From: an uncultured Chromatiaceae bacterium
Lineage (GTDB): Bacteria > Pseudomonadota > Gammaproteobacteria > Enterobacterales > Alteromonadaceae
Assembly (NCBI GenBank): GCA_946481195.1
Contig: CAMLNG010000235.1
Location: 1 to 6,296 of the forward strand
DNA: 6,296 nucleotides
Reading direction: 5' to 3'
In this document: positions 1 to 6,296 of the stretch, one piece after another
How positions within the stretch are numbered: the stretch's first letter is position 1
Layout of the letters: every line of letters begins with the position of its first letter
Notes under the pieces: model-generated
Told to the model about the DNA's origin: nothing
Databases searched by the model: none
Seen by the model: only the letters and a program-made list of their open reading frames with translations
Translations under genes and position numbers: made by a program

Positions 1-1758
1 GTCGCCACTTTGCTGGCTTGGGAACATGCCTTCTTCCAGACCACAGACAAACACCAGCGGGAATTCCAGCCCTTTGGCGGTATGCAAAGTCATCAGCTGC
101 ACGGCATCTGAGTGTTCCTCGGCCTGGTATTCACCGGCTTCCAGTGCGGCCTGCGACAAAAACGCCGACAGCGGGCTCATTTCTTCATTGTTACTGAAGT
201 TTAAGTTGGCGCAGGCATTGACCAATTCGTTTAAGTTTTCGATACGGGTCTGGGCTTTTTCACCTTTTTCTGCCTGATACATCGCATACAAACCGGACTG
301 ATGGATCACATGGTCCGCCTGTTCATCCAGCGATAAGTCGCGGATGTCGTCGTCGAGCCGGTTAATCAGCTCCATAAAAGCGGACACGGCATTGGCGGCG
401 CGGCCACTGAGTTCTTTTTGATGCAACATCTGCTGTAGGCTTTGCCATAGCGTTTGCGAACTGGTGCGGGCGAATTCCCGCACTTTATCCATACTGGAAT
501 CGCCGATGCCGCGGGTTGGTGTATTGATGATGCGCTCAAGTGCGGCGTCGTCCTGGCGGTTGTTGATCAGCCGCAGGTAAGACAAGGCGTCTTTAATTTC
601 CTGACGTTCATAAAAGCGCAGTCCGCCGTAAATCCGGTAATGGATGCCGTCCTGAATGAGCGCTTCTTCCAACACCCGAGATTGAGCGTTATTGCGGTAC
701 AGCACCGCCGCTTCAACCAGCTTGCCGCCCTGACGACGCCATTCGCGGATGCGGCTGACAATAAAGCGCGCTTCGTCCAGTTCATTAAAAGCGCTGTACA
801 ACGAAATCGGCTCGCCGTCGTCGCCGTCAGTCCATAAGTCTTTACCCAGCCGGCCCTGATTGTTGCTGATCACTGCGTTGGCGGCTTTGAGGATGATACC
901 GGTGGAGCGGTAATTCTGTTCCAGCCGGATAGTTTCCGGCGTCGGGAAATCTTTGAGGAATTGCTGAATATTTTCCACTTTGGCGCCGCGCCAGCCGTAA
1001 ATCGACTGGTCGTCGTCGCCGACAATCATCACGCGGGCATGGTTGCCGGCCAACAGGCGTAACCACTGGTATTGAATGGCGTTGGTATCCTGAAACTCGT
1101 CGACCAGAATATGGCGGAAACGCTGTTGATAATGACTGCGTACCTGCTCGTTGTTTTTCAGCAGTTCAAAACTGCGCAGCAGAATCTCAGCAAAATCAAC
1201 CAGGCCGGCCCGGTCGCACATTTCCTGATAAGCACTGTAGATTTTGATCAGCGTCTGCAGATTAAAATCGCCACCATGCGCCATAGTGCCCGGCCGTTCG
1301 CCTTCGTCTTTGCGGCCATTGATAAACCACTGCACTTGCTTCGGCGCCCAGTGTTTTTCGTCCAGATTCAGTGCTTTGAGCACCCTCCGCACCAGACGGT
1401 ACTGGTCATCTGAATCGATGATCTGAAAACCCTGGGGTAAATTAGCTTCCTGATAATGCGCGCGCAGTAAACGATGCGACAAACCATGGAAAGTGCCCAT
1501 CCACAGGTTATTCAGGCTAACGCCAACGGTTTGTTCGATGCGCGAGCGCATTTCCTGCGCGGCTTTGTTGGTAAAGGTCACGGCCAGCAACGAATAAGGC
1601 GCCACCCGTTCAACTTGCATCAGCCAGGCCATCCGGTGCACCAAAACACGGGTTTTACCCGAACCGGCGCCAGCCAGTACCAGCATATGCTGGGGTGGTG
1701 CTGCAACCGCCTCACGTTGTTTATCGTTTAAACCATCCAGTAACAGCGAAACGTCCAT
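1..1758 (-). CDS. uvrD: DNA helicase II UvrD, 5' part (C-terminus cut by window edge)
   Basis: ATP-dependent 3'-5' superfamily 1A DNA helicase that removes the UvrC-incised oligonucleotide in nucleotide excision repair and unwinds nicked DNA in mismatch repair; cytoplasmic. The minus frame is open from an ATG at 1758 to base 1, giving 586 codons of a protein that is about 720 residues in E. coli. Visible motifs: Q-motif Gln14; Walker A AGAGSGKT at 29-36 with Lys35; motif Ia AVTFTNKAA at 59-67; Walker B DEFQDT at 220-225; motif III VGDDDQSIYGWRGA at 246-259; motif IV RLEQNYRST at 278-286; motif V TLHTAKGLEFP at 557-567. Motif VI and the C-terminal tail lie outside. The start MDVSLLLDGLNDKQREAV aligns directly with E. 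coli UvrD, which fixes it; an AGG lies 9 bases upstream. No frameshift or missing catalytic residue is seen. It is the last gene of the conserved dapF-xerC-yigB-uvrD block. Confidence 0.98.
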   Translation of the reverse strand, partial: MDVSLLLDGLNDKQREAVAAPPQHMLVLAGAGSGKTRVLVHRMAWLMQVERVAPYSLLAVTFTNKAAQEMRSRIEQTVGVSLNNLWMGTFHGLSHRLLRAHYQEANLPQGFQIIDSDDQYRLVRRVLKALNLDEKHWAPKQVQWFINGRKDEGERPGTMAHGGDFNLQTLIKIYSAYQEMCDRAGLVDFAEILLRSFELLKNNEQVRSHYQQRFRHILVDEFQDTNAIQYQWLRLLAGNHARVMIVGDDDQSIYGWRGAKVENIQQFLKDFPTPETIRLEQNYRSTGIILKAANAVISNNQGRLGKDLWTDGDDGEPISLYSAFNELDEARFIVSRIREWRRQGGKLVEAAVLYRNNAQSRVLEEALIQDGIHYRIYGGLRFYERQEIKDALSYLRLINNRQDDAALERIINTPTRGIGDSSMDKVREFARTSSQTLWQSLQQMLHQKELSGRAANAVSAFMELINRLDDDIRDLSLDEQADHVIHQSGLYAMYQAEKGEKAQTRIENLNELVNACANLNFSNNEEMSPLSAFLSQAALEAGEYQAEEHSDAVQLMTLHTAKGLEFPLVFVCGLEEGMFPSQQSGD

Positions 1759-1770
1759 CAACTCAAACCT

Positions 1771-1786
1771 ATGGATAAATTTACAG
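1771..1786 (-). promoter_or_regulatory. Candidate LexA (SOS) box of uvrD
   Basis: The minus strand reads CTGTAAATTTATCCAT. Against the gammaproteobacterial LexA core CTGTATATATATACAG, 12 of 16 positions match, including the full left CTG, the A/T-rich centre and CA of the right CAG. It lies between the TATAAT hexamer and the uvrD ATG, over the expected transcription start, where a bound repressor would block initiation. E. coli uvrD is a known LexA-regulated gene. The site is seen directly; that LexA binds it is inference, and the imperfect right half suggests moderate affinity. Confidence 0.55.
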
Positions 1787-1788
1787 CC

Positions 1789-1794
1789 ATTATA
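1789..1794 (-). promoter_or_regulatory. -10 element of the uvrD promoter
   Basis: The minus strand carries a perfect TATAAT 30 bases upstream of the uvrD ATG, predicting a start near base 1782 and a leader of about 24 bases. At 17-base spacing the -35 position (1812-1817) reads CGCATC, a poor match to TTGACA, and there is no proper TGn extended -10, so the promoter rests mainly on the -10. No stem followed by a T-run is seen between the yigB stop and here, so read-through from yigB is also possible. Confidence 0.55.
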
Positions 1795-1855
1795 TACCCA
1801 AGCACCCGTCAGATGCGAGTTTCCGGGCCGCCACGCCCACAGGTGTGTATCGAGT

Positions 1856-2581
1856 TCAACCCCGTTTTAACAGCAATAATTGCGCTAAATCACTTAGTTC
1901 CACATGTGGTAGCACTAGCGGTGGTTTGGCCGCCTGCGGCTGCGGGCTATTTGCCGGATTTAGCCAGGCGGCCTGACAGCCGGCATTGAGCGCGCCCAGC
2001 ACATCCGAACGGACATGGTCACCGATATGCAGGATTTGTCGGGTCTGAATGCCGAGCTGCGCTGCGGCATGGCGGAATAAATCCGGATAGGGTTTCATCC
2101 GCCCGTCCGGGCCGGCGCGTAAGGCAAACTGAAAATAAGGCGCTATGCCCATGCGCTGAATATCGGCATTGCCGTTGGTGATGGCGACCAGCGGAAACCG
2201 GTTGGCAAGCGTTGCCAGCAGTTGTTTAACCTCAGCACTGATGCTGATATTGGTGCGCTCCTGCAAAAAGGCGCCAAGCGCCAGTTCTGCGACTTCACTG
2301 GCTTCACAGGACGACAGGCCCTGCGCCACCAAGCCTTGCTCTACTGCGAGTAAACGCCAGCGACTGACATCATGACGGATCTCCGCATCCTGTGCTGCCA
2401 GCAACTTACGTTGTTGCCACCAGTATTGCGGATCATTGTGCGGCAAATCCTGCTTCAGCTGGGCTAAACGTTGCTGCATCGCCAGCTCGGCTGCGGCTAT
2501 CACTGAACTGTTTGGATACAAAGTGTCGTCTAGGTCAAACGACAGGGCATCAATGGCTGACAGATTTTTATAAACGCGCAT
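1856..2581 (-). CDS. yigB: YigB-type HAD family phosphatase (FMN / riboflavin-precursor phosphatase)
   Basis: Haloacid dehalogenase superfamily phosphatase. E. coli YigB dephosphorylates FMN and the riboflavin precursor 5-amino-6-(5-phosphoribitylamino)uracil; the same role is inferred here. The 241-residue product has all four HAD motifs: I, FDLDDTLY with nucleophile Asp16 and acid/base Asp18; II, ITNGN with Thr135; III, RMKP with Lys163; IV, HIGDHVRSDV with Asp188 and Asp193. A helical cap fills the stretch between motifs I and II. The start MRVYKNLSAIDALSFDLDD lines up with E. coli YigB (238 residues), so I chose the ATG at 2581. An in-frame ATG at 2620 would add 13 residues, and a TTG at 2650 would add 23 but lies upstream of the predicted transcription start. 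Ribosome sites are weak for both ATGs. It sits between uvrD and a plus-strand gene that separates it from xerC, its neighbour in E. coli. Confidence 0.93.
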   Translation of the reverse strand: MRVYKNLSAIDALSFDLDDTLYPNSSVIAAAELAMQQRLAQLKQDLPHNDPQYWWQQRKLLAAQDAEIRHDVSRWRLLAVEQGLVAQGLSSCEASEVAELALGAFLQERTNISISAEVKQLLATLANRFPLVAITNGNADIQRMGIAPYFQFALRAGPDGRMKPYPDLFRHAAAQLGIQTRQILHIGDHVRSDVLGALNAGCQAAWLNPANSPQPQAAKPPLVLPHVELSDLAQLLLLKRG

Positions 2582-2650
2582 AGGCAGGTCCAACGGTTCG
2601 ATCTGAGAGTTATTATGCATGGCTACACCGAACTTGTCTGGCTGTGCCAA

Positions 2651-2679
2651 CTTATCAGCGCAAAGTAACTGCGAATCAA
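2651..2679 (-). promoter_or_regulatory. Candidate sigma70 promoter of yigB
   Basis: The minus strand shows TTGATT (2674-2679; 4 of 6 to TTGACA), a 17-base spacer, then GATAAG (2651-2656; 4 of 6 to TATAAT). The expected start near 2644 is 63 bases before the chosen yigB ATG and 24 before the alternative ATG at 2620. Because the plus-strand gene cuts yigB off from the xerC transcript, a promoter is needed here. The match is moderate and was found by eye. Confidence 0.4.
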
Positions 2680-2688
2680 CGATAGTGT

Positions 2689-2718
2689 TTGGGTGCGATA
2701 CCCTGCATCGTTTATGCT
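2689..2718 (+). promoter_or_regulatory. Weak candidate promoter of the solute-binding protein gene
   Basis: TTGGGT (2689-2694) and TATGCT (2713-2718) are 18 bases apart on the plus strand, upstream of the solute-binding protein gene. Each hexamer is only a partial match, so this is one possible assignment. It lies back to back with the candidate yigB promoter, the two -35 boxes being 9 bases apart. Confidence 0.25.
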
Positions 2719-2761
2719 GTAGCTATAGGTGAAAATCGGTACGCGCCGGTATGTAAGCTTT

Positions 2762-2765
2762 GGAG
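2762..2765 (+). promoter_or_regulatory. Ribosome binding site that favours the TTG start
   Basis: GGAG (within TTTGGAG) ends 5 bases before the in-frame TTG at 2771. The other possible start, GTG at 2729, has no well-spaced Shine-Dalgarno sequence. This is the main reason for placing the start of the solute-binding protein at 2771. Confidence 0.6.
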
Positions 2766-2770
2766 TCATT

Positions 2771-3589
2771 TTGAACCTCAGTCGCAACTCCCGGGTTTTG
2801 AGCTATGTCTGGCTGATACTGCTGTTTTATATGCCGGTCCTGACAGCGGCACCTATGCTTGATTGGCCTTGCCAACGCACCGTAATCAGTCGTTCTGCGA
2901 CCAATATGCCTCCGTATTCCTATTTAAATGCTCAGCAGGAACTGACGGGATTTCGTATTGAATTTATTCAAAAAATTTTTGGCCGCCTCGGTTGTAAGCT
3001 GGAGATCCTGACCGATTCGCCGTGGAAACGTTCGTTGATATTGCTGGAAAACGGTGAGATGGACATGCTGATGAATGCTTCTAAATCGGCAGAACGAGAG
3101 GTTTACGCCTGGTTTTCTGCCGCATTTGAGCAGGAAAAAGTGGCGCTATATGTCAAAACAGACCCGCATTATCATCAGCCTATGGTGCGTAGCCTGCAGG
3201 ACATTGTGAGCCGGGGTTTGAATATTGGCGTGATCCGCGGGAATTATTATGGTGAACAGTTTGCCACTATGCTTAAGCAAAGTGACCTGTCCAGCCATGT
3301 GGTCGAGGCCATCGACAAACCATCGTTGTATGCTTTATTGCTCAAAGATCGGGTGCAGTTGTACCTGGATTATTATCCAAATGGTCAATTAGCGCTGCGT
3401 GATGAAAAACTCGACAAGCAAATTATGCTGCATCCGATGCCGCCGTTGGTGATAGGTCAGGTGCATTTTATGTTCAGCCGCAAAAGTGTCAGCCCGGCTT
3501 TTGTCAGGCGCTTTGACCAGGAGTTATTGCGGATGCAGCAAGATGGTTCAATGCGGAAGTTGCAGCAGAAGTATCAGTTGCTGCCGTAA
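2771..3589 (+). CDS. Periplasmic family 3 solute-binding protein (orphan)
   Basis: Resembles the bacterial extracellular solute-binding family 3 (amino-acid type, SBP_bac_3). From the TTG at 2771 it has 272 residues: Arg5/Arg8, a hydrophobic core at about 9-24 and an Ala-Ala at 26-27, giving a typical Sec signal peptide, so the product should be periplasmic. Family-like features follow: MPPYSY (46-51), LTGFRIEFI (58-66) and ENGEMDMLMNASKSAER (93-109) in lobe I, with Arg109 where amino-acid binders place the ligand carboxylate arginine; IGVIRGNYYG (152-161) opens lobe II; a basic C-terminal helix ends the protein. Its only cysteines are Cys34 and Cys75. A GTG start at 2729 would add 14 residues before the signal peptide and has a poor ribosome site. 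No permease or ATPase gene is adjacent, so the ligand, and whether it serves transport or sensing, are unknown. It lies on the opposite strand between xerC and yigB, and sampled GC is lower than in its neighbours. Confidence 0.85.
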   Translation: MNLSRNSRVLSYVWLILLFYMPVLTAAPMLDWPCQRTVISRSATNMPPYSYLNAQQELTGFRIEFIQKIFGRLGCKLEILTDSPWKRSLILLENGEMDMLMNASKSAEREVYAWFSAAFEQEKVALYVKTDPHYHQPMVRSLQDIVSRGLNIGVIRGNYYGEQFATMLKQSDLSSHVVEAIDKPSLYALLLKDRVQLYLDYYPNGQLALRDEKLDKQIMLHPMPPLVIGQVHFMFSRKSVSPAFVRRFDQELLRMQQDGSMRKLQQKYQLLP

Positions 3590-3596
3590 TGACGGC
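3583..3596. terminator. Short hairpin at the convergent gene junction (doubtful terminator)
   Basis: GCCGT-AATG-ACGGC can form a 5-base-pair stem with a 4-base loop across the stop codon of the solute-binding protein gene. On the plus strand the nearest T-run (3610-3615) begins 13 bases after the stem; on the minus strand no T-run follows. The position fits a shared terminator for the two convergent genes, but the structure is short and lacks the usual adjacent U-tract. Confidence 0.2.
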
Positions 3597-3600
3597 GTGC

Positions 3601-4566
3601 TCAGAGGTCTTTTTTCCTCGCCCTGGGATGGGCGGCGTCATAAACCTTGGCCAGATGCTGAAAATCCAGATGGGTATAAACCTGAGTCGTGCTCAGGTTG
3701 GCGTGGCCCAGCAGTTCCTGTACTGCCCGTAAATCACCGCTCGATTCCAATAAATGACTGGCAAAAGAATGGCGCAGCATATGCGGGTGCACATGTTGCG
3801 ACAAGCCCTGGCGCCGCGCCCATAATTCAACACGTTGCCGGACATGCCGCGCCGAGATCCTGCGCTTATGTTTGCTCAGAAACAGCGCGTCCGGCTCATC
3901 ACCGATAAAAGCCGGCCGGCGTTGTAACCAGCGTTGCAGTGCCTTTTGTGCCAAAGAACCTATTGGCAGTACTCTGGTTTTATTGCCTTTGCCGCGCACG
4001 CGGATTTGCTGTTCACTCCAGTTGATATCGGCGAGATTGGCACTAACCAGCTCATCAAGGCGCAGGCCGGACGAATAAAACAGCTCTAAAATGGCGGCAT
4101 CCCGCACGGCCAGATCATCGTCCGGTTCATCAATATCGAGCAACCGCGCCATTTCATCGACATCGAGATTTTTGGGCAAGGGTTTGGCAGTTTTCGGCAC
4201 TTTTAAATATAAAGTCGGATTGTCGCTTCTGTGGCCTTGCTGCTGCAGATAACGATAAAAACTGCGCAGCGCCGCCAGCCGTAGCGCCAGGCTTTTCGGT
4301 TTCAGGCTTTGCCGGCAGCTCAGAATATGTTGTTGTAATTGCCGTTCGGTCAGTTGTAGCCAGTCGGGATCGGTCTGGCTGAGCCAAACCGCCTGCAGCT
4401 GTTGCTGATAAGTGGTCAGGGTTTGCACACTATAGGCGCGTTCAAATTGCAGATAAGCCAGAAATTTCAGTAACAGCGGGTCGGGCGCCATGGTCGCGGC
4501 AGGCTGCTCCGGCTCTGCACCGGTTCGTGGCTGAGACTGTCGGGTGCTAGAGGCCTTGCTGGCCAT
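3601..4566 (-). CDS. xerC: Tyrosine recombinase XerC
   Basis: Site-specific recombinase that acts with XerD at dif to resolve chromosome dimers at division; cytoplasmic. The 321-residue product has an N-terminal core-binding domain (about 27-120: LLLKFLAYLQFERAYS, then LALRLAALRSFYRYL at 93-107) and a C-terminal catalytic domain with the complete set of active-site residues: Arg169 (SSGLRLDEL), Lys193 (RGKGNK), His262 and Arg265 (HPHMLRHSF), His288 (LLGHANLS) and nucleophile Tyr297 (TTQVYTH). The end, QHLAKVYDAAHPRA, is typical of XerC rather than XerD. E. coli XerC has 298 residues; the extra length is a polar, probably disordered N-terminal stretch of about 25 residues. The ATG at 4566 overlaps the DUF484 gene by 20 bases; an ATG at 4491 would give 296 residues. 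Neither has a clear ribosome site. I see no dif-like site in the window. Confidence 0.96.
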   Translation of the reverse strand: MASKASSTRQSQPRTGAEPEQPAATMAPDPLLLKFLAYLQFERAYSVQTLTTYQQQLQAVWLSQTDPDWLQLTERQLQQHILSCRQSLKPKSLALRLAALRSFYRYLQQQGHRSDNPTLYLKVPKTAKPLPKNLDVDEMARLLDIDEPDDDLAVRDAAILELFYSSGLRLDELVSANLADINWSEQQIRVRGKGNKTRVLPIGSLAQKALQRWLQRRPAFIGDEPDALFLSKHKRRISARHVRQRVELWARRQGLSQHVHPHMLRHSFASHLLESSGDLRAVQELLGHANLSTTQVYTHLDFQHLAKVYDAAHPRARKKDL

Positions 4567-5227
4567 ATCGCGGCAACACTAAAGCCAGTACTTTGGCGAT
4601 GTGGTCGATAAACAGCGTATCCATGCTTGGCTGGAAGTGATCATCGAGCTGCGAACCAAAAGCCAACAAGGCGAGTGGCTGGTCGGCATGGCTAATCAGC
4701 AGCAGCGCTACCGAATGAATACTGGGCGGAAACAAAGTCGCCATTTCATCGCGGTTGAGACGGCCGAAATAATAGTGCCGGCCCTGTAAGCGGTGTTCCA
4801 GCACTAATTGCAGCGCAGTGAAATGATCGCCCATGGCTTCGTGATTAAATTCAATCAGATTACAGGCATGCACTTGCGGCATTTTGTTGGCAAAGGCGCT
4901 GAGCGCCAGGCGGATGTCAGTTTTTTGCCGGGCCGCTAACAAATCGAGGTGTAACTGGTTCAGCGCAAAGAAAATATGTTCGTTTTGCCGGGCTATGCTC
5001 ATCAGTCGGGTGATGTCTTCTTCCAGACCACGGACGCGCTCACGCTGTAATTCCATCTGGCGTTCGACCAAAGACACCGCGCCGCGCTGGGCATGGGGTA
5101 AGCGCATCCTGGACAGTAATTCCGGGTGATGCTGGAAAAACGCCGGATGTTCCAGCAGGTACTGATACACCAGCTGGTCGTGCAGATAGGTCTGATTGAG
5201 CTCTTTTACGTCGGTGACGTCCGTCAT
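4547..5227 (-). CDS. DUF484 family protein (E. coli YigA homologue)
   Basis: Conserved gammaproteobacterial protein of unknown biochemical function, found between dapF and xerC (called yigA in E. coli, about 235 residues; 226 here). The N-terminal part (about 17-45: [20 protein letters not shown] and following) is the family signature. Residues about 50-85 are rich in Glu, Arg and Leu and look like a coiled coil. The remainder (about 90-222) resembles a GAF-like sensory fold, consistent with the family, and ends with [19 protein letters not shown]. No catalytic motif, signal peptide or membrane segment is visible. The start is fixed by the ATGA overlap with the dapF stop, which implies translational coupling, and the end overlaps the xerC start. 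The position suggests co-expression with XerC, but no function should be read from that alone. Confidence 0.92.
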   Translation of the reverse strand: MTDVTDVKELNQTYLHDQLVYQYLLEHPAFFQHHPELLSRMRLPHAQRGAVSLVERQMELQRERVRGLEEDITRLMSIARQNEHIFFALNQLHLDLLAARQKTDIRLALSAFANKMPQVHACNLIEFNHEAMGDHFTALQLVLEHRLQGRHYYFGRLNRDEMATLFPPSIHSVALLLISHADQPLALLAFGSQLDDHFQPSMDTLFIDHIAKVLALVLPRYGQQGL

Positions 5228-6066
5228 AACACCATTTGTCCGTCAAACACATGTTCAGCCGGTCCGGTCATTTTGACCGGCTGGCCTGGGCCGTTCCAAC
5301 GAATTTGCAGACTTCCGCCCGGTAAGTCAACCCGAACCTGTGTCTGTAAGGTTTTCTGCATCTGGCCAACGACGGCAGCGGCACAAGCTCCGGTGCCGCA
5401 GGCCAGTGTTTCGCCGGCGCCGCGCTCCCACACCCGCAATTTGATATGACCAGGATTTACCACCTGCATAAAGCCAATATTGGCGCGTTCCGGGAAGCGT
5501 TCGTGATTTTCGAAGATCGGCCCCCACAACTTCACCGGGGCGGTTTGAATGTCGTCAACGGTGATCACCGCGTGTGGGTTACCCATCGACACTACGCCAC
5601 ATAAAGCTGTGGCGCTGTCGGTACCGTCGTCACCGTGCAGAATATAATTCAGTTCCTGTTTTTGCGCTTTAAACGGCACTTTGGCCGGTTCAAATTGCGG
5701 AATACCCATATTGACGGTGACCTGGCCGTCCTGTTCGACGTACAGCACGATTTTGCCGGACTTGGTACTGACGGCAATTTTGTATTTATTGGTCAGGCCT
5801 TTATTGCGGACAAACTTGGCAAAACAGCGGGCGCCGTTGCCACATTGTTCTACTTCAGAACCGTCCGCGTTAAAAATGCGGTAATGGAAATCCAGGTCCG
5901 GGTCATACGGCGGCTCAACCATCAGCAACTGGTCAAAACCAACACCAAAGTTACGGTCGGCCAGCTGTTTGATTTGTTCTTTGGTCAGGAATACGTTCTG
6001 GCTGACGGCATCCACCACCATAAAATCGTTGCCCAGACCATGCATTTTTGAGAACTGTAATAACAT
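5224..6066 (-). CDS. dapF: Diaminopimelate epimerase DapF
   Basis: Cofactor-independent epimerase that converts LL- to meso-diaminopimelate, the last step before lysine and a peptidoglycan building block; cytoplasmic. The 280-residue product (274 in E. coli) starts [20 protein letters not shown]. The two catalytic cysteines are present: Cys75 in QCGNGARC (74-81) and Cys223 in ACGTGACAA (222-230). Other conserved blocks are FNADGSE (65-71), GVVSMGNPH (157-165), [15 protein letters not shown] (189-203) and [10 protein letters not shown] (211-220). The ATG at 6066 lies 21 bases after the lysA stop; AAGGCGG some 11 bases upstream is a loosely spaced possible ribosome site. The stop codon overlaps the start of the DUF484 gene by 4 bases. 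The gene looks intact and ordinary. Confidence 0.98.
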   Translation of the reverse strand: MLLQFSKMHGLGNDFMVVDAVSQNVFLTKEQIKQLADRNFGVGFDQLLMVEPPYDPDLDFHYRIFNADGSEVEQCGNGARCFAKFVRNKGLTNKYKIAVSTKSGKIVLYVEQDGQVTVNMGIPQFEPAKVPFKAQKQELNYILHGDDGTDSATALCGVVSMGNPHAVITVDDIQTAPVKLWGPIFENHERFPERANIGFMQVVNPGHIKLRVWERGAGETLACGTGACAAAVVGQMQKTLQTQVRVDLPGGSLQIRWNGPGQPVKMTGPAEHVFDGQMVL

Positions 6067-6087
6067 GCCGTTAGGTACCGCCTTGTA

Positions 6088-6296
6088 TCAGGTTGGCAGC
6101 AGCTGCTCGCCGCGCCATAAATCTGCCCATTGTTCGCGCTGACGCACCAGATGGACCTGATCGCCGTCGACCAGGATTTCAGCGGCCCGTGGCCTGCTGT
6201 TGTAATTTGAGCTCATGGTAAAACCATAAGCACCGGCCGAACGCACTACCAGATAATCACCCGGCTCAATTGCCAGCTCGCGGTCTCCGAAGCACT
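6088..6296 (-). CDS. lysA: Diaminopimelate decarboxylase LysA, 3' end (partial)
   Basis: PLP-dependent decarboxylase that makes L-lysine from meso-diaminopimelate, the step after DapF. Only the last 68 codons, plus two bases of another, lie in the window, ending at a TGA at 6088-6090. The fragment contains DRELAIEPGDYLVV and then SAGAYGFTMSSNYNSRPRAAEILVDG, a block characteristic of the LysA C-terminus, with the Tyr of AGAYG near the active site. The catalytic Cys of the usual CE(S/T)xD motif should lie just beyond the right edge. The 21-base gap to dapF, with no hairpin, suggests one transcript. This stretch was read by translating the minus strand directly. Confidence 0.95.
   Translation of the reverse strand, partial: CFGDRELAIEPGDYLVVRSAGAYGFTMSSNYNSRPRAAEILVDGDQVHLVRQREQWADLWRGEQLLPT

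Noticed and set aside
454..1413. Plus-strand open frames at 454-837 and 1072-1413 opposite uvrD
   Set aside because: They lie wholly antisense to a clearly conserved helicase reading frame and their translations show no recognisable domain; they are shadow frames.
1795..1855. Possible intrinsic terminator after yigB (GGGC/GCCC stem around 1823-1840, minus strand)
   Set aside because: The stem is only 4 base pairs and no T-run follows.
3486..3908. 140-codon plus-strand frame bridging the end of the solute-binding protein gene and xerC
   Set aside because: It overlaps two well-supported genes out of frame and its Cys/Arg/Ser-rich translation looks like non-coding frame composition.
30..5031. 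15-base identical stretch CTTCTTCCAGACCAC at 30-44 and 5017-5031
   Set aside because: Both copies encode a Gly-Leu-Glu-Glu segment (UvrD and the DUF484 protein) with the same codons; likely coincidence, with no extended repeat around them.
5635..6051. 138-codon plus-strand open frame opposite dapF
   Set aside because: Antisense to conserved dapF codons, no recognisable motif, and no convincing ribosome site; a shadow of the real gene.
1..6296. Mobile element, phage, CRISPR or defence-type system, and a dif site near xerC
   Set aside because: No inverted terminal repeats, transposase, spaced repeats, toxin or nuclease genes, or dif-like sequence were seen; XerC here is the housekeeping enzyme in its usual gene neighbourhood, not an integrase.

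Overview
This window looks like conserved gammaproteobacterial chromosome. Gene order, minus strand read from the right edge, is lysA (3' end) - dapF - DUF484 gene - xerC - [a plus-strand gene] - yigB - uvrD (5' part). This is the E. coli dapF-yigA-xerC-yigB-uvrD block, with lysA placed directly before dapF. Protein sequences are close to the E. coli versions but clearly distinct. The moderately GC-rich coding and the lysA-dapF linkage suggest an Alteromonadales or Rheinheimera-like marine or freshwater gammaproteobacterium; that genus-level guess is inference only.

Layout. 1-1758 (minus): the first 586 codons of uvrD, cut by the left edge before helicase motif VI. 1759-1855: uvrD control region with a perfect TATAAT and a good LexA-box candidate. 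1856-2581 (minus): yigB, a HAD phosphatase linked to riboflavin/FMN metabolism. 2582-2770: divergent promoter region. 2771-3589 (plus): a periplasmic family 3 solute-binding protein with no permease or ATPase beside it, lower in GC than its neighbours. 3590-3600: convergent junction of 11 bases. 3601-4566 (minus): xerC. 4547-5227 (minus): DUF484 gene. 5224-6066 (minus): dapF. 6088-6296 (minus): last 68 codons of lysA.

How the genes work together. lysA and dapF supply the end of the diaminopimelate/lysine pathway. The DUF484 gene starts inside the dapF stop codon (4-base overlap) and xerC overlaps the DUF484 end, so lysA-dapF-DUF484-xerC reads as one tightly packed transcription unit. In E. 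coli yigB and uvrD continue that run; here the opposite-strand solute-binding protein gene separates xerC from yigB, so yigB and uvrD need their own promoters, and candidates are visible for both.

I found no mobile element, CRISPR array, tRNA, rRNA, riboswitch or undescribed multi-gene system. The only departures from a housekeeping locus are the inserted orphan binding-protein gene and the details of the promoters and start codons. No gene-free stretch exceeds 300 bases.
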